Notes: generated from the sequence alone by a model not told the origin. A stretch of DNA of 64,000 nt from Chromatiales bacterium (GCA_027076405.1 JALTJN010000100.1:1-64000), one strand, 5' to 3'. Numbered from the stretch's first letter, positions 16,726 through 27,678 are shown. Made by a program: numbers and translations.

Positions 16726-17739
16726 ATGTTGATATTAGGAATAGAAACCTCGTGTGACGAGACCGGAATCGCGCTTTTTGACTCTGAAAAGGGGCTTTTA
16801 GCCGATGCTTTATATAGTCAGATTGCTGTGCATGCTGAATATGGCGGGGTGGTGCCAGAACTTGCCTCGCGTGACCATATTCGTAAAACCTTGCCGTTAA
16901 TCAAGCAAGTTTTTGCTGAGGCCGGGATTACAGCAAAAGATCTCGATGGTGTCGCTTATACGGCAGGTCCCGGATTAGCGGGAGCATTACTGGTTGGTGC
17001 CGGGATTGCGCGAAGTCTGGCTTATGGCTGGGATATACCTGCTGTTGCTGTCCATCACATGGAAGGGCACTTATTAGCACCAATGCTGGAAGAGAATCCT
17101 CCCGAATTCCCTTTCGTGGCGCTGTTAGTTTCAGGTGGTCATACCATGCTGGTAAAAGTGGAAGCAATCGGGAGCTACCGTTTACTCGGTGAGTCTCTGG
17201 ATGATGCGGCAGGTGAAGCCTTTGATAAAACTGCAAAAATGTTAGGGCTAGCCTATCCGGGCGGGCCAGCCGTGGCAAAATTAGCGCAACAAGGAGAGGC
17301 CGGTAAATATACGTTCCCACGTCCAATGTGTGATCGTCCGGGTTTAGATTTTAGTTTTAGTGGGCTGAAAACTTTCACCTTAAATACGCTGCAAAAAAGT
17401 GATAAATCCGAGCAAACCAAAGCGGATATTGCCTGCGCATTTGAAACCGCTGTTGTCGAGACAATCGCGATAAAATGTCGAAGAGCATTACAGCAAACCA
17501 AGTTAACTCGCCTGGTCATTGCTGGCGGAGTAAGCGCTAACACTCGTTTAAGAGAGCGGCTGGAAGAAATGGTGCAAAAAGAAAAAGCACAAGTTTATTA
17601 TCCAAGGCTGGAGTTTTGTACCGACAATGGTGCCATGATTGCGTTTGCCGGTTGCCAGCGATTAGTGGCAGGGCAACATGAAAATCTGGAATTTCACGCC
17701 AAACCACGGTGGGATCTGGAAACGCTAAAAGCTATTTAA
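16726..17739 (+). CDS. tsaD: tRNA N6-threonylcarbamoyladenosine synthase subunit TsaD
   Basis: TsaD (337 residues) transfers the threonylcarbamoyl group to A37 of ANN-decoding tRNAs, with TsaB and TsaE. It begins [17 protein letters not shown], and has the metal-binding HHMEGH motif and ASKH-fold motifs ([16 protein letters not shown]). Length and order (divergent from rpsU) are typical. One natural substrate class is tRNA-Ile, including the split tRNA at the start of the window. Confidence 0.98.
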   Translation: MLILGIETSCDETGIALFDSEKGLLADALYSQIAVHAEYGGVVPELASRDHIRKTLPLIKQVFAEAGITAKDLDGVAYTAGPGLAGALLVGAGIARSLAYGWDIPAVAVHHMEGHLLAPMLEENPPEFPFVALLVSGGHTMLVKVEAIGSYRLLGESLDDAAGEAFDKTAKMLGLAYPGGPAVAKLAQQGEAGKYTFPRPMCDRPGLDFSFSGLKTFTLNTLQKSDKSEQTKADIACAFETAVVETIAIKCRRALQQTKLTRLVIAGGVSANTRLRERLEEMVQKEKAQVYYPRLEFCTDNGAMIAFAGCQRLVAGQHENLEFHAKPRWDLETLKAI

Positions 17740-17746
17740 AATGCTT

Positions 17747-17861
17747 GCCACGAAGGACACGAAGAAAAAGAATTAACCACTGGGTTCACGGGGAGTAATA
17801 TGTAAAATATTTCCCTGTGGTTTTTGATTTTTATCTTGGTGTGCTTTGTGCCCTTCGTGGC
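17747..17861. repeat. Dispersed palindromic repeat (CACGAAG type), copy 1
   Basis: The left arm gccacgaaggacacgaag (17747-17764) pairs with the right arm cttggtgtgctttgtgcccttcgtggc (17835-17861). A second inner pair (cactgggttcacggggag / ccctgtgg) lies between. It fills the gap between convergent tsaD and plsY and could end both transcripts. Related copies are at 18529-18714 and 61443-61512. Confidence 0.7.
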
Positions 17862-17869
17862 TATTACTT

Positions 17870-18481
17870 TCAAGGTTTATCCGTACCGATAGCGTCTTCA
17901 GTGCCTTTTATCATATTTTGAATATTTGAACGGTGTCGCCAGAATAAAATGACGGTCATGACGATAGTTACCCCAATACTGATATTCGTATTAAACCAAT
18001 ACCAGATATAAACCGGGGCAACCGCAGTGGCGACTAATGCTGAGAGTGAAGAAATTTTTACTACTTTGGCCATAAATAACCATGTTGCGATTGTGGCTAA
18101 ACCGACCCACCAGGAAAACCCCAGAAGCACACCAAGCATGGTTGCTACACCCTTGCCGCCCTTAAATTGAAAAAAGACAGGGTATAGGTGGCCGAGAAAA
18201 GCGGCAAAACCAACCAGCGAAAGGGTGACGGCGCTTGTATCCAGGTACTTTGCAACAAGAACTGGAATCAAGCCTTTTACCATATCGCCAAACAGGGTAA
18301 TGGCCGCTGCTTTTTTACCACCAAAACGTAAAACATTGGTTGCACCGGGGTTGCCAGAGCCTTCACCACGTGGATCAGGTAATCCCATGATTTTGCAGAC
18401 AATAATGGCTGAAGAAAGTGAGCCTATTAAATAAGCGGCAAAAATCAGAATGTAATCGAGTATTTCAAGTTGTATATTCAT
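17870..18481 (-). CDS. plsY: Glycerol-3-phosphate acyltransferase PlsY
   Basis: This 203-residue integral membrane enzyme acylates glycerol-3-phosphate with acyl-phosphate, the first step of phospholipid synthesis. The diagnostic loops are present: GSLSSAIIVCKIMGLPDPR, GSGNPGATNVLRFGGKKAA and FQFKGGKGVATMLG. Several hydrophobic helices span the chain. It is the usual neighbour of tsaD and folB. Confidence 0.97.
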   Translation of the reverse strand: MNIQLEILDYILIFAAYLIGSLSSAIIVCKIMGLPDPRGEGSGNPGATNVLRFGGKKAAAITLFGDMVKGLIPVLVAKYLDTSAVTLSLVGFAAFLGHLYPVFFQFKGGKGVATMLGVLLGFSWWVGLATIATWLFMAKVVKISSLSALVATAVAPVYIWYWFNTNISIGVTIVMTVILFWRHRSNIQNMIKGTEDAIGTDKP

Positions 18482-18528
18482 AAGTTAAAGGTACAAGATT
18501 TTAAGGGGGTTAGACAAGAAAAATAATA

Positions 18529-18714
18529 GCCACGAAGGGCACGAAGAACACCAAGGTAAAATTTAAAAAGTTAAACTATAGGGCGGACAGGGTGCATGCG
18601 GTAAAAAAATAGAATAACTGCTCATGCATTATTTTACTTACGGACATCCTGTCCTAATGTGCTTCCTTATGGTTTCAAAAAAAACTTCTTAGTGTTCTTC
18701 GTGCCCTTGGTGGC
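18529..18714. repeat. Dispersed palindromic repeat (CACGAAG type), copy 2
   Basis: gccacgaagggcacgaagaa (from 18529) and its near-complement cttagtgttcttcgtgcc...ggtggc (to 18714) bracket the gap between divergent plsY and folB. Inside is a second inverted pair (gggcggacagggtgcatgcgg / gcatta...gtccgtaag with tgcatg in both). The 18482-18756 gap contains nothing else I recognise beyond the folB promoter region. Confidence 0.65.
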
Positions 18715-18756
18715 AATTTTATTTATCTTTATTCCTCAATACTGTATCTTCCGCTC

Positions 18757-19128
18757 ATGGATATTATTTTTCTTAACGATTTAAAAATTGAAACCATTAT
18801 TGGCATTTATGATTGGGAGCGTGAAACCAAACAGACCATCAGTCTTGATTTGGAGATGGCGACCGACATCCAAAAAGCAGCAGCGACGGATGATATTGAA
18901 AATACGCTTGATTACAAAGCAGTTTCAAAGCGTCTGATTAGCTTTGTTGAAGTAAGTGAGTTTTTATTGGTTGAACGCCTGGCTGAAGAGTGCGCACAAA
19001 TTATATTAAATGAATTTAATGTGCCATGGGTACGCTTAAAACTTAATAAAGGTGAAGCGGTACGCGGTGCAAGCGGTGTAGGGATTTTAATTGAGCGTGG
19101 CGTTAAACCACAAGTAATCAGCAGTTAG
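18757..19128 (+). CDS. folB: Dihydroneopterin aldolase FolB
   Basis: The 123-residue enzyme cleaves 7,8-dihydroneopterin to 6-hydroxymethyl-dihydropterin in folate synthesis. It begins MDIIFLNDLKIETIIGIYDWER and contains DTLDYKAVSKRL-like NTLDYKAVSKRLISFV and LVERLAEE. The K in LNKGEAVRGA near the C-terminus matches the family catalytic lysine region. It is followed 4 bp later by folK, the next enzyme in the pathway. Confidence 0.96.
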   Translation: MDIIFLNDLKIETIIGIYDWERETKQTISLDLEMATDIQKAAATDDIENTLDYKAVSKRLISFVEVSEFLLVERLAEECAQIILNEFNVPWVRLKLNKGEAVRGASGVGILIERGVKPQVISS

Positions 19129-19132
19129 GCGT

Positions 19133-19621
19133 ATGGCTAAAATTTATATTAGCATTGGCAGTAATATTGATGCGGAAAACAATATTCGTTTAGCTGTTCG
19201 CGCTTTGGAAGATCATTACGGTAAGCTTATTTTATCTTCTGTTTATGAGAGTGAGGCGGTTGGTTTTGACGGGGATAATTTTTTAAATCTTGTTGCCGCA
19301 GTGAAAACGGATGAAGATGTTCATACGGTTGCCCGCGTTTTACATACCATCGAAGATGAAAATGGTCGTGATCGCAGTGGGCCGCGCTTTTCATCACGGA
19401 CTGTCGATTTAGACTTACTATTGTATGATGATCTTATTCTTGAAGAAGGTGGTCTCGAGCTTCCTCGAGATGAAATTACAAAAAATGCTTTTGTATTACT
19501 CCCGCTTGAAGAAATCGCCCCGCAACTCATTCACCCTATAACCGGTAATACTATGTGTGATCACTGGATGAGTTTTGACAAAAATTCACAAAAATTATGG
19601 CCAATTAGTTTTAATTTTTAA
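19133..19621 (+). CDS. folK: HPPK, 6-hydroxymethyl-dihydropterin pyrophosphokinase FolK
   Basis: FolK (162 residues) pyrophosphorylates 6-hydroxymethyl-dihydropterin. It starts IYISIGSNIDAENNI and has the family signature RDRSGPRFSSRTVDLDLLLY, which covers the ATP and Mg-binding aspartates. PRDEITKNAFVLLPLEEIAP is the usual C-terminal motif. Close spacing to folB implies one transcript and stepwise folate synthesis. Confidence 0.96.
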   Translation: MAKIYISIGSNIDAENNIRLAVRALEDHYGKLILSSVYESEAVGFDGDNFLNLVAAVKTDEDVHTVARVLHTIEDENGRDRSGPRFSSRTVDLDLLLYDDLILEEGGLELPRDEITKNAFVLLPLEEIAPQLIHPITGNTMCDHWMSFDKNSQKLWPISFNF

Positions 19622-19758
19622 GCTCAATTGTTTTAGCTCAAAAAAAAATTATTTTATTTATAATTACACTGTAACTCAGCGTTTTTAATTAAAGTTTACT
19701 TCGATGTAAGACGCTAACCATGGTATGAATTTTTTAAAATATACAAAGGTTTAACATC

Positions 19759-21798
19759 ATGGCTACTTCATCTTCAGGTTTATTTGCTCCTTCTATTGCG
19801 TTGTTAAATAGGCTGAAATTCACTTCAAAATTCGCGCTTATTTTTTCTTTATTTTTATTACCTATTGTTTATTTTACTTTTGTCTTAATCACGAGCGAGT
19901 CAAAAGCAATAGCGCTGACAAAACTGGAAATGGATGGCACTCAGTATATGGCAAAAATACACCCTCTTTTTAAGCACATGGCGCAAACAAGAGGGATGAC
20001 TAATGCCTACTTAAACGGCAAATCGGAGTTAGAACAAAAAATTAATACAAAGCGCTCGGAAGTAGAAGAAGGGCTGGCAGAATTAATAAAGATAGATTCT
20101 TTACTGGGAACAGAGTTACGAACAGGGAATCAGGCTAAAACAATATTAAATGAATGGAATAGTGTGATAAAAAATGCTTTTAGTATGAAACCGGCAGAAG
20201 CGTTTAGTGCCCATACCTCTGTGATTGAAAAAGTATTAAGGCTTAAAGCGCACATATTAGAAACTTCAAAATTATTACTGGATCCTTCGATAGATCGTAA
20301 CTTTATGGCAAATGCTTTAAGTTTGCGTATTCCTGTTCTAGCGGAAAATATGGGGAAGTCGCGCGGGCTGGGCTCAGGTATTATTGCTGCCGGTAGCTTC
20401 ACACCGGAATCATTTCTTCAGTTAACCGGTTTTATACAAACAATAGAAGATGCAAACAGAGCGATGATGCATGGTTTTGATGTTGTTTTTGAACATAATA
20501 AAGCAGTTAGTCAAAAGTTATCTTCATTAAGAAATAAAGCAAATGAGGCGACAAAACAATTTATTGCCTTAACACGAAAAGAAGTGCTTGAGTCGGAAAA
20601 AATTAATATTGATTCGGCAGGCTATTTTGCAAAAGGTACACAGGCAATTGATGAAAACTTAAAATTATATAAAGCTGTTATGCTTGAGTTAAATGAACTT
20701 TTACAGAAGCAGATTAAAGAACTGCAACAACAAGAGATGTTTAATTTTGGACTAAGTTTGATTTTACTTTTTGTCGTGTTGTATCTATTTGTCGGTTTTT
20801 ATCATAGTTTGATGAATTCAATTAATACAATAAAAGCGGCCGTGCATAATATAGCGCAAGGTGATTTAACCACCGTTGTAAAAATTGATGCAAAAGATGA
20901 AATGCAGATAATTGCAACTGATATGAATTTAATGATCGAGCAAATTAACGCTTTAGTTGGGCAGGTGATTAGTTCCGCTAATCAGGTTGTTATTACTTCT
21001 GACGAAAGTGTTGCTGCATCTGAAGATACGCGTGATGGAGTAAATAAACAAAATATGGAGCTGGAACTTGTGGCCACGGCAATGAACGAAATGTCAGCCA
21101 CGGTGCATGAGGTGGCAAATAATGCCGCTAGTACCGCCGAGGCAACACGAAATGCAGATAAAGAAGCGAATAACGGGCGAGCCGTTGTTAATGAAACGAT
21201 TCAATCCATCAATAAATTATCAAATGAAATGCAAGCAGCAAGTACTGTCATTAAACAACTTGAGGCAGATACCGAAAGCATTGGAACCGTGTTAGATGTT
21301 ATTCGGGGGATTGCAGAGCAAACGAACTTGCTTGCATTAAATGCGGCCATTGAAGCTGCCCGTGCAGGCGAACAAGGCAGGGGCTTTGCCGTTGTTGCGG
21401 ATGAGGTCAGAACATTAGCCAGTCGGACTCAGGATTCGACGCAGGAAATTCAAACAATGATAGAAAAGTTACAGCAAGGTTCACGTAATGCGGTAAAAGT
21501 GATGGATGAAGGAACACAACAAACCGAGAAAACCGTAGCGACTGCCGCTGAAGCAGGAGAAACCCTAGAGGCTATCACTGCTGCAGTTGACCATATCACG
21601 ATGATGAATGAGCAAATTGCCAGTGCGGCAGAAGAACAAAGTAGTGTCGCGGAAGAAATTAACCGTAACGTGGTAAACGTGCGGGATGTTGCAGAACATA
21701 CGGCAGAAAATGCAAATCAAACTGCATCAAGTAGTGAAACACTTAAGGGCGTTGCTTCACAGCTGCAAAGCTTAGTTGCCGAGTTTAAAGTTAACTAA
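19759..21798 (+). CDS. Methyl-accepting chemotaxis protein, probably with a NIT-type sensor domain
   Basis: The 679-residue receptor has one membrane segment near residues 27-49, a long helical periplasmic region, a second segment near 327-350, a HAMP linker and a cytoplasmic signalling domain. The hairpin tip is canonical ([40 protein letters not shown]). The periplasmic part resembles the all-helical NIT domain ([13 protein letters not shown] near residues 74-86), which senses nitrate and nitrite in related receptors; this is a tentative assignment. No che genes are nearby. It interrupts the folB-folK-pteridine reductase order. Confidence 0.88.
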   Translation: MATSSSGLFAPSIALLNRLKFTSKFALIFSLFLLPIVYFTFVLITSESKAIALTKLEMDGTQYMAKIHPLFKHMAQTRGMTNAYLNGKSELEQKINTKRSEVEEGLAELIKIDSLLGTELRTGNQAKTILNEWNSVIKNAFSMKPAEAFSAHTSVIEKVLRLKAHILETSKLLLDPSIDRNFMANALSLRIPVLAENMGKSRGLGSGIIAAGSFTPESFLQLTGFIQTIEDANRAMMHGFDVVFEHNKAVSQKLSSLRNKANEATKQFIALTRKEVLESEKINIDSAGYFAKGTQAIDENLKLYKAVMLELNELLQKQIKELQQQEMFNFGLSLILLFVVLYLFVGFYHSLMNSINTIKAAVHNIAQGDLTTVVKIDAKDEMQIIATDMNLMIEQINALVGQVISSANQVVITSDESVAASEDTRDGVNKQNMELELVATAMNEMSATVHEVANNAASTAEATRNADKEANNGRAVVNETIQSINKLSNEMQAASTVIKQLEADTESIGTVLDVIRGIAEQTNLLALNAAIEAARAGEQGRGFAVVADEVRTLASRTQDSTQEIQTMIEKLQQGSRNAVKVMDEGTQQTEKTVATAAEAGETLEAITAAVDHITMMNEQIASAAEEQSSVAEEINRNVVNVRDVAEHTAENANQTASSSETLKGVASQLQSLVAEFKVN

Positions 21799-21820
21799 AG
21801 TCTTCTGTAAAAGTGAACAA

Positions 21821-21849
21821 AAAAAGCCGCTTTTATAGCGGCTTTTTTT
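21821..21849. terminator. Rho-independent terminator after the chemoreceptor gene
   Basis: aaaaagccgc-ttttatagcggctttttt forms a G+C stem (agccgc/gcggct) with a T run on both strands. It can end the chemoreceptor gene and the convergent pteridine reductase. Confidence 0.85.
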
Positions 21850-21875
21850 AACATCATAAAACCTAAAGTATCATT

Positions 21876-22610
21876 TTAGCTGTTTAAACTTCGCCCACCA
21901 TCAACAGCAATGATCTGGCCAGTTACATAGTTGGCATCTTTTATTAAATATAAAATGGTTTTAGATATATCATTGGGTTCGCCCTGACGTTTCAGAAAGG
22001 TACGGGACACAATACGTTGTTTTGCCACTTCATCGAGATTTTCCGGCCAGAGTATCGCACCGGGAGCAACACCATTGACTCTGATTTCCGGCCCTAGTTC
22101 ACAGGCGAGAGATTTTGTCATCATGGCCAGCCCGGCTTTTGCCATGCTGTAGATAGGGAAAGTTTTTAACGGGCGCTCTGCATGAATATCAACAATATTA
22201 ATAATACAGCCGCTGGTTTTTTTTAAGTGTGGTGCTGCAGCCTGAGATAAAAAAAACGGTGCTTTAAGATTTGAGCCGATAAGATCATCCCATTGTTCTT
22301 CTGTCGCTTTTCCCATTTTTGTCGGATAAAAACTCGATGCGTTATTAATTAATACATCTAGTCGTCCCCATGCTTTAACAGATTCTTCAATCAGTGTTGG
22401 CAGGCCATTGGTAATATGTAAGTCGGCCTGAATAAGAATGACAGAGTTTTCTCTTTTGTCATTGAGCTCTTTTTGTACAGCCTGAGCCTGTTCACGTGAG
22501 CCACGATAATGCAGCACAATATTCATCCCGTGTTGATGAAGTAATTTAGCGGTGGTCGCACCAATGCGGTGTGCAGCTCCGGTAATTAAAACGACGGGTG
22601 ACTCTGACAT
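21876..22610 (-). CDS. Pteridine reductase-like short-chain dehydrogenase
   Basis: The 244-residue protein is an NADPH-type SDR. It has the variant cofactor motif TGAAHRIGATTA, NNASSF, a catalytic Y-x3-K (YSMAKAGLAMM) and VDGGRSL at the C-terminus. The TGAA(H/R)RIG form and RGSREQA are typical of pteridine reductases/FolM rather than general SDRs. Its position beside folB and folK supports a role in reducing pterins or dihydrofolate. Confidence 0.85.
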   Translation of the reverse strand: MSESPVVLITGAAHRIGATTAKLLHQHGMNIVLHYRGSREQAQAVQKELNDKRENSVILIQADLHITNGLPTLIEESVKAWGRLDVLINNASSFYPTKMGKATEEQWDDLIGSNLKAPFFLSQAAAPHLKKTSGCIINIVDIHAERPLKTFPIYSMAKAGLAMMTKSLACELGPEIRVNGVAPGAILWPENLDEVAKQRIVSRTFLKRQGEPNDISKTILYLIKDANYVTGQIIAVDGGRSLNS

Positions 22611-22674
22611 TTGTGGTATCCTTGAATTGAATTTTATTTACTGTAACACAAGAAATCAGGTCTAGTCAGTTTTC

Positions 22675-23886
22675 ATGTCTTCCGAACAATATAATCAACA
22701 ACTTTATCAGTCTGCACGAGAGACAAAAGAACTACCTGTTCCCGATGGTATAGCGCAGCATCATAGTGAAAAATTGATCACGTTAATCAAAAATGAGATT
22801 GAACAAAATGACGGTGCGATTTCATTCCAGCGTTATATGGAATTATCCTTATATGCACCGGGGCTAGGTTATTATGCTGCCGGCAGTGCCAAGTTGGGTG
22901 AAGAGGGTGATTTTGTTACCGCACCTGAAATCTCACCATTATTTTCTCAAGCATTAGCGAATGCAATATTACCAGCACTGGAAAAAGATCAAATTATTCT
23001 TGAAGTGGGTGCCGGTCGTGGTCGCATGGCGGCAGATATTTTGCTGTATTTAAAACAGGAAAATAAATTACCGGCAGAGTACTGGATTTTAGAACTGAGT
23101 GCGGATTTAAGGGAACGACAAAAACAAACGATTGCAGAAATCATTCCTGATTTTCTGGATAAGGTAAAGTGGCTGGATAAGTTACCCGATACATTCTCTG
23201 GTGTCGTTTTGGCTAATGAATTACTCGATGCGATGCCGGTGAAACTGTTTCAGAAAACAGAAAATGATATTAACGAAGTTGATGTTGTTTGGCGCAATGA
23301 TACTTTTTCTTTTAAGTTGAAATCGAGTTCCGACCAACGTCTGGTTCACCGGCTTAAAAATATTGAAACCGAGTTAGAAAAAGAATTTAATTCAGGTTAT
23401 GTCTCTGAAATAAATTTTGCTGCTGAAGACTGGATTAAAAGTATTGCTGCCAGCTTGCAACATGGAATTATTATCTTAATAGATTATGGTTTTCCCCAGC
23501 ATGAGTATTACCATGAGCAACGTACTCAGGGTACCCTGATGTGCCATTACCGGCACCGAACGCACCCGGATGTGTTTGTGTATCCCGGCTTGCAAGACAT
23601 TACCGCACATGTTGATTTTACTGCAATGGCAGATGCGGCATTGGATGCAAATTTAAAAGTGATGGGTTATACCAATCAGGCCAGTTTTTTAATGGGAGCC
23701 GGTTTGCTTGAGCTTGCTGATATCGAAAAATTAGAAATACAGGAACAAATGGAGGCTGCAGCGCAAATTAAAAAACTGACTTTACCGCATGAGATGGGAG
23801 AGTTATTTAAAGTCATTGGTTTTAGTAAAAATACTGATGTTGTGTTACCCGCATTTGAGTTTAGAGACTTGCGTGAGTATTTATAA
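22675..23886 (+). CDS. MidA/NDUFAF7-family SAM-dependent methyltransferase
   Basis: The 403-residue protein belongs to the DUF185 family. Visible motifs are MELSLYAPGLGYYAAG, EGDFVTAPEISPLFSQA, the SAM-binding EVGAGRGRMAADIL and ANELLDAMPVKLF. The mitochondrial relative methylates an arginine of the complex I subunit NDUFS2; a bacterial substrate is not established. It is divergent from the pteridine reductase, with 64 bp between them, a conserved arrangement. Confidence 0.9.
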   Translation: MSSEQYNQQLYQSARETKELPVPDGIAQHHSEKLITLIKNEIEQNDGAISFQRYMELSLYAPGLGYYAAGSAKLGEEGDFVTAPEISPLFSQALANAILPALEKDQIILEVGAGRGRMAADILLYLKQENKLPAEYWILELSADLRERQKQTIAEIIPDFLDKVKWLDKLPDTFSGVVLANELLDAMPVKLFQKTENDINEVDVVWRNDTFSFKLKSSSDQRLVHRLKNIETELEKEFNSGYVSEINFAAEDWIKSIAASLQHGIIILIDYGFPQHEYYHEQRTQGTLMCHYRHRTHPDVFVYPGLQDITAHVDFTAMADAALDANLKVMGYTNQASFLMGAGLLELADIEKLEIQEQMEAAAQIKKLTLPHEMGELFKVIGFSKNTDVVLPAFEFRDLREYL

Positions 23887-24042
23887 TTTAAAATTTACGA
23901 ATTAGTAAGTGGGGATGTTCGGGTTATGGAATGGGGGAGTCAAATCAAGACGCGCAAAATATATGCTCGACTGCCATCCCCTTGCTTTATTACTTGTACT
24001 AACTAATTAAAAGTTATTGATAGAAAAATATAAGGAAATGAA

Positions 24043-24849
24043 ATGTTTTTTTGGCAAATAGTTATTCTTGCTTTAGTCCAGGGCTTTACAGAGTTTTTAC
24101 CGATCTCAAGTTCGGCGCATTTGATTCTTGTACCTGTATTAAGTAACTGGAATGATCAAGGTTTGGCATTTGATGTAGTAATGCATCTGGGTACGTTAAC
24201 TGCAGTGATTTGGTATTTTAGAAAAGATGTTTTGCAGCTCAGTGTTGACTGGACACAGTCATGTATTAAAAAACAAACTGTTGGTGATAGCCGTTTAGCA
24301 TGGCTGGTGATTGTTGCAACAATTCCTGTTGGTGCAGCAGGTTTGTTACTTAATGATTTTATCGACAGTACTTTACGTTCTCCCATTGTCATTGCCTGGG
24401 CAACCATTGGTTTTGGCTTATTGTTAGGAATATCAGATTATGTCGGCAAAAATAAAAAGAACAAATATAACGAACATCAACTAAGCTGGAAAAGTGGTAT
24501 CTCGATTGGTTTAGCTCAAGCTTTAGCGCTGATTCCGGGAACCTCTCGTTCCGGTATTACAATGACCGCGGGTTTATTTGCAGGTTTAACGCGGCAGGGT
24601 GCTGCACGTTTTTCATTTTTGTTATCCATACCAACCATTTTAATGGCGGGTGGATATAAAACCCTAAAACTGATTCAGCAAGGTAATGGTGTTGACTGGT
24701 TTTCATTAGGTTTAGGTTATGTTTTGTCTGCAGTGTCTGCTTATATTTGTATTCATTATTTTTTAAAATTACTTGAGACGATGGGAATGACACCATTTGT
24801 TATTTATCGTATTGCTCAAGGTATCATTTTGCTGTACTTATTTTCATAA
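24043..24849 (+). CDS. uppP: Undecaprenyl-diphosphatase UppP (BacA)
   Basis: The 268-residue membrane enzyme recycles undecaprenyl pyrophosphate for peptidoglycan and other surface polymers. Both active-site signatures are present: QGFTEFLPISSSAHL and IPGTSRSGITMTAG. The number and spacing of hydrophobic helices fit the family. It lies upstream of a VanZ-like gene with an 8-bp gap. The 23887-24042 gap before it shows a GGGGAT/ATCCCC inverted pair but no gene. Confidence 0.97.
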   Translation: MFFWQIVILALVQGFTEFLPISSSAHLILVPVLSNWNDQGLAFDVVMHLGTLTAVIWYFRKDVLQLSVDWTQSCIKKQTVGDSRLAWLVIVATIPVGAAGLLLNDFIDSTLRSPIVIAWATIGFGLLLGISDYVGKNKKNKYNEHQLSWKSGISIGLAQALALIPGTSRSGITMTAGLFAGLTRQGAARFSFLLSIPTILMAGGYKTLKLIQQGNGVDWFSLGLGYVLSAVSAYICIHYFLKLLETMGMTPFVIYRIAQGIILLYLFS

Positions 24850-24857
24850 CACGTAAA

Positions 24858-25238
24858 ATGTTAATTTATAAAAAATTATGGTTAACAATTGGCTGGGTAA
24901 TGATTGCACTGGTTTTCTATTTTTCTTTAACCCCGAGTCCGCCTGAAATAGAATTGGGTTTTGAATATCTTGATAAAGCAGAACATTTCCTAGCTTACTT
25001 TATTTTAGTGTTCTGGTTTGCACAAATATATAAAACACATAAGACTCGGCTTATTTATGTTATGTTTTTTATTGCAATGGGGGTGCTAATTGAAATTTTA
25101 CAAGATATGGGGAAGGCTCGTTTTTTTGAATACAGTGACATGCTAGCCAATACGACAGGTGTTGCTTTTGCATGGTTATTAACAACAGGAAAACTGAATA
25201 ATTTATTATTAACTTTTGAAAATAAATTATTAAATTAA
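24858..25238 (+). CDS. VanZ-like small membrane protein
   Basis: This 126-residue protein has four hydrophobic segments and the VanZ-family pattern [29 protein letters not shown] with a later [23 protein letters not shown] (first part [20 protein letters not shown]). The acidic and histidine residues are conserved in VanZ, which lowers sensitivity to teicoplanin in some Gram-positives; the function in Gram-negatives is unknown. Its stop codon overlaps the 3' end of convergent rimO. Confidence 0.8.
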   Translation: MLIYKKLWLTIGWVMIALVFYFSLTPSPPEIELGFEYLDKAEHFLAYFILVFWFAQIYKTHKTRLIYVMFFIAMGVLIEILQDMGKARFFEYSDMLANTTGVAFAWLLTTGKLNNLLLTFENKLLN

Positions 25239-26557
25239 TCGATTGGTGTTGCTATCAAGTCATGCTCGGTAGCGGCAACAATTTTCACATCGACAAAATC
25301 ACCCAGCTCTATATTTTCAAAACCATCCAGAATAACTTCACCATCTATTTCAGGTGCATCGGCTTTTGAGCGGGCAAGCACCAATCCTTCTTCGCCATAA
25401 CGATCGACTAATACAGTCATGGTCTGGCCAATTTTTTTCTGTAGTTTGTCAGCACTAATTTGAGCTTGTAAGTGCATAAAACGCTCGAGTCGTTCCTGTT
25501 GAATTTCTTCCGGGACAAAGTTGCCGAGTTCATTTGCTTTAGCACCCTCAACCGGTGAATAAGCGAAAGCGCCAACCCGATCAAGCTGTGCTTCCTCAAG
25601 AAAGTCGAGCATTAATTCAAAGTCATCATCGGTTTCACCCGGAAAACCAACAATAAAGGTTGAACGTAAGGTAATGTCGGGACAAATGGTGCGCCAGTTT
25701 TTAATCCGCTCAATTGTTTTATCAATTTTACCGGGACGTTTCATTGCTTTAAGAATTTTTGGGCTGGCATGCTGTAATGGAATATCCAAATAAGGAAGAA
25801 TTTTTCCTTCGGCCATTAAAGGTATTACCTCATCAACATGCGGGTAGGGATAAACATAATGTAAACGTACCCAGGCACCGAGCTCGCTGAGCGCGGCAGA
25901 AAGATTAGTCATGTGTGTTTTAATGGGTTTGCCACCCCAAAATCCGGTTCGATATTTTACATCGACGCCATAGGCACTGGTATCTTGTGAAATGACTAAT
26001 AACTCTTTTACCCCTGAATTAACCAGGTTCTCAGCTTCTTGCATTACTTCGCCTATGTCACGGCTAACGAGGTCTCCACGTAAGGAAGGAATAATGCAAA
26101 AGGTACAACGATGGTTGCAGCCCTCTGATATTTTTAAATAGGCATAATGTTTCGGGGTTAGTTTAATCCCTGCGTTTGGTACTAAATCTGCAAAAGGATT
26201 ATGAGGTTTAGGTAGATGATCATGTACGACTTGCATCACTTCTGTTGCGGCATGCGGCCCTGTTACAGCGAGGACATTAGGGTAAGCTGTTTCAATGACT
26301 CCTTCTTTTGCACCAAGACAACCGGTAACAATGACTTTACCATTTTCTTCGAGTGCTTCACCTATTGCCTCCATAGACTCTTCTACTGCCGAGTCGATAA
26401 AGCCACAAGTGTTTACAATAACGAGTTGTGCATTTTCATAGCTGTCAGTTATGTCATAACCTTCAGCTCGAAGCTGAGTAATAATGTGTTCAGAATCAAC
26501 CAGAGCCTTCGGGCAACCGAGGCTAATAAAACCAACTTTTGGGGCGTGCTGTGTCAT
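25235..26557 (-). CDS. rimO: Ribosomal protein S12 methylthiotransferase RimO
   Basis: RimO (440 residues) adds a methylthio group to Asp89 of ribosomal protein S12. It has an N-terminal UPF0004 domain with its cluster cysteines ([29 protein letters not shown]), the radical SAM motif [16 protein letters not shown] and a C-terminal TRAM domain. It begins 8 bp after the desaturase gene on the same strand. Confidence 0.97.
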   Translation of the reverse strand: MTQHAPKVGFISLGCPKALVDSEHIITQLRAEGYDITDSYENAQLVIVNTCGFIDSAVEESMEAIGEALEENGKVIVTGCLGAKEGVIETAYPNVLAVTGPHAATEVMQVVHDHLPKPHNPFADLVPNAGIKLTPKHYAYLKISEGCNHRCTFCIIPSLRGDLVSRDIGEVMQEAENLVNSGVKELLVISQDTSAYGVDVKYRTGFWGGKPIKTHMTNLSAALSELGAWVRLHYVYPYPHVDEVIPLMAEGKILPYLDIPLQHASPKILKAMKRPGKIDKTIERIKNWRTICPDITLRSTFIVGFPGETDDDFELMLDFLEEAQLDRVGAFAYSPVEGAKANELGNFVPEEIQQERLERFMHLQAQISADKLQKKIGQTMTVLVDRYGEEGLVLARSKADAPEIDGEVILDGFENIELGDFVDVKIVAATEHDLIATPID

Positions 26558-26565
26558 ATGAGACT

Positions 26566-27678
26566 CTATTTTGTTGTTGACTTACTCTGGTTATATTGAG
26601 CAACAGAAATAATTTTCTGTTGCTCAATATCCCAAAGTATAAATTTAAATTCTTTAAGTACATCACGTAAGCGAATACGTTTTACATCTTCAAATAAATG
26701 AGCGTAATCTTTATGACAGGATGAGAGATTATAATTCGGGATGCTTGCTGATAAATGGTGTATATGGTGATAAGCAATGTCTGCCCCAAACCAGTTGATT
26801 ACTTTAGGAAAAATAAAAAAACTGGTGCCTGTTAACGCCCCCTGATAGTAATCCCAATGCTTGGTATCAGATGCGTATGAACCTTCAAAGTTATGTTGTA
26901 GCGTAAAAATAATAATTCCTGCTGCGCCACCAAGAGACAGGCTGGTGATATAAATTGTGAAAAATGCTTCAGCACCAAAATACATGCTGGCATAATACCA
27001 AATACTTAAGAGAGCGATATTGTTAAGGGTGATATGTAAATATTCTTTGTCATTCTTCCAGTATCGTGACTTTTGATTTTTAATAATCTTTGCAAAGCTT
27101 TCATTCGGTGTTTGAATTTTCTTAATTATAATATATACAAAATATTGTAAGCTGCCAAATAGCCAGTTAAATCTCGGGTTAAAAATAAAATACATAAAGG
27201 CGCCTAAAGGAGCAAGTAAAATATTTCTGGCATTGCGGTATTTTCTTTGTTCTTTTGTGCTGAGTTTTTCATACTCGCTGACGGATAAAATATTTAAAGG
27301 TCCGCGATATTTTTCCCAGTTACCATTAGTTGAATGGTGAAAATTATGATGTTGTGCCCAGACATACTGTGGCATACCGACTAAGACACCCGTAATAAAT
27401 CCGCCGATGGTATTTAGCGTTTGATTTTTGAACATGCTTTTATGACCGCAGTCATGCATTAGCATAAATATTCTGACTATGAATAAAGAAAGTGCCAGCG
27501 TGTAGATTGCTGTGAGCAGGTATGATTGTGATTGCCAGCTTTGTAGTGCCAGATAGAAAAAAGCAAAATAAGGAACAAGTGTATTTAAGTTTTGAAATAG
27601 TGCTTTAGCGTTACTTTTTTCTGAATATTTCTTGATGATTTCCGGGGCAATTTCTTTTAGCTGAGCGGGGGAGGTCAT
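26566..27678 (-). CDS. Membrane fatty acid desaturase
   Basis: The 370-residue protein has the three histidine boxes of diiron acyl-lipid desaturases: HDCGH, HHNFHH and HHIHH, separated by hydrophobic segments. It introduces double bonds into fatty acyl chains using O2, keeping the membrane fluid. Regiospecificity cannot be read from sequence. It sits directly upstream of rimO, which it may share a transcript with. Confidence 0.93.
   Translation of the reverse strand: MTSPAQLKEIAPEIIKKYSEKSNAKALFQNLNTLVPYFAFFYLALQSWQSQSYLLTAIYTLALSLFIVRIFMLMHDCGHKSMFKNQTLNTIGGFITGVLVGMPQYVWAQHHNFHHSTNGNWEKYRGPLNILSVSEYEKLSTKEQRKYRNARNILLAPLGAFMYFIFNPRFNWLFGSLQYFVYIIIKKIQTPNESFAKIIKNQKSRYWKNDKEYLHITLNNIALLSIWYYASMYFGAEAFFTIYITSLSLGGAAGIIIFTLQHNFEGSYASDTKHWDYYQGALTGTSFFIFPKVINWFGADIAYHHIHHLSASIPNYNLSSCHKDYAHLFEDVKRIRLRDVLKEFKFILWDIEQQKIISVAQYNQSKSTTK

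Noticed and set aside
17747..18714. A possible CRISPR array made of the CACGAAG repeats
   Set aside because: The units are inverted, not direct, non-identical, separated by a whole gene, and no cas genes are present.
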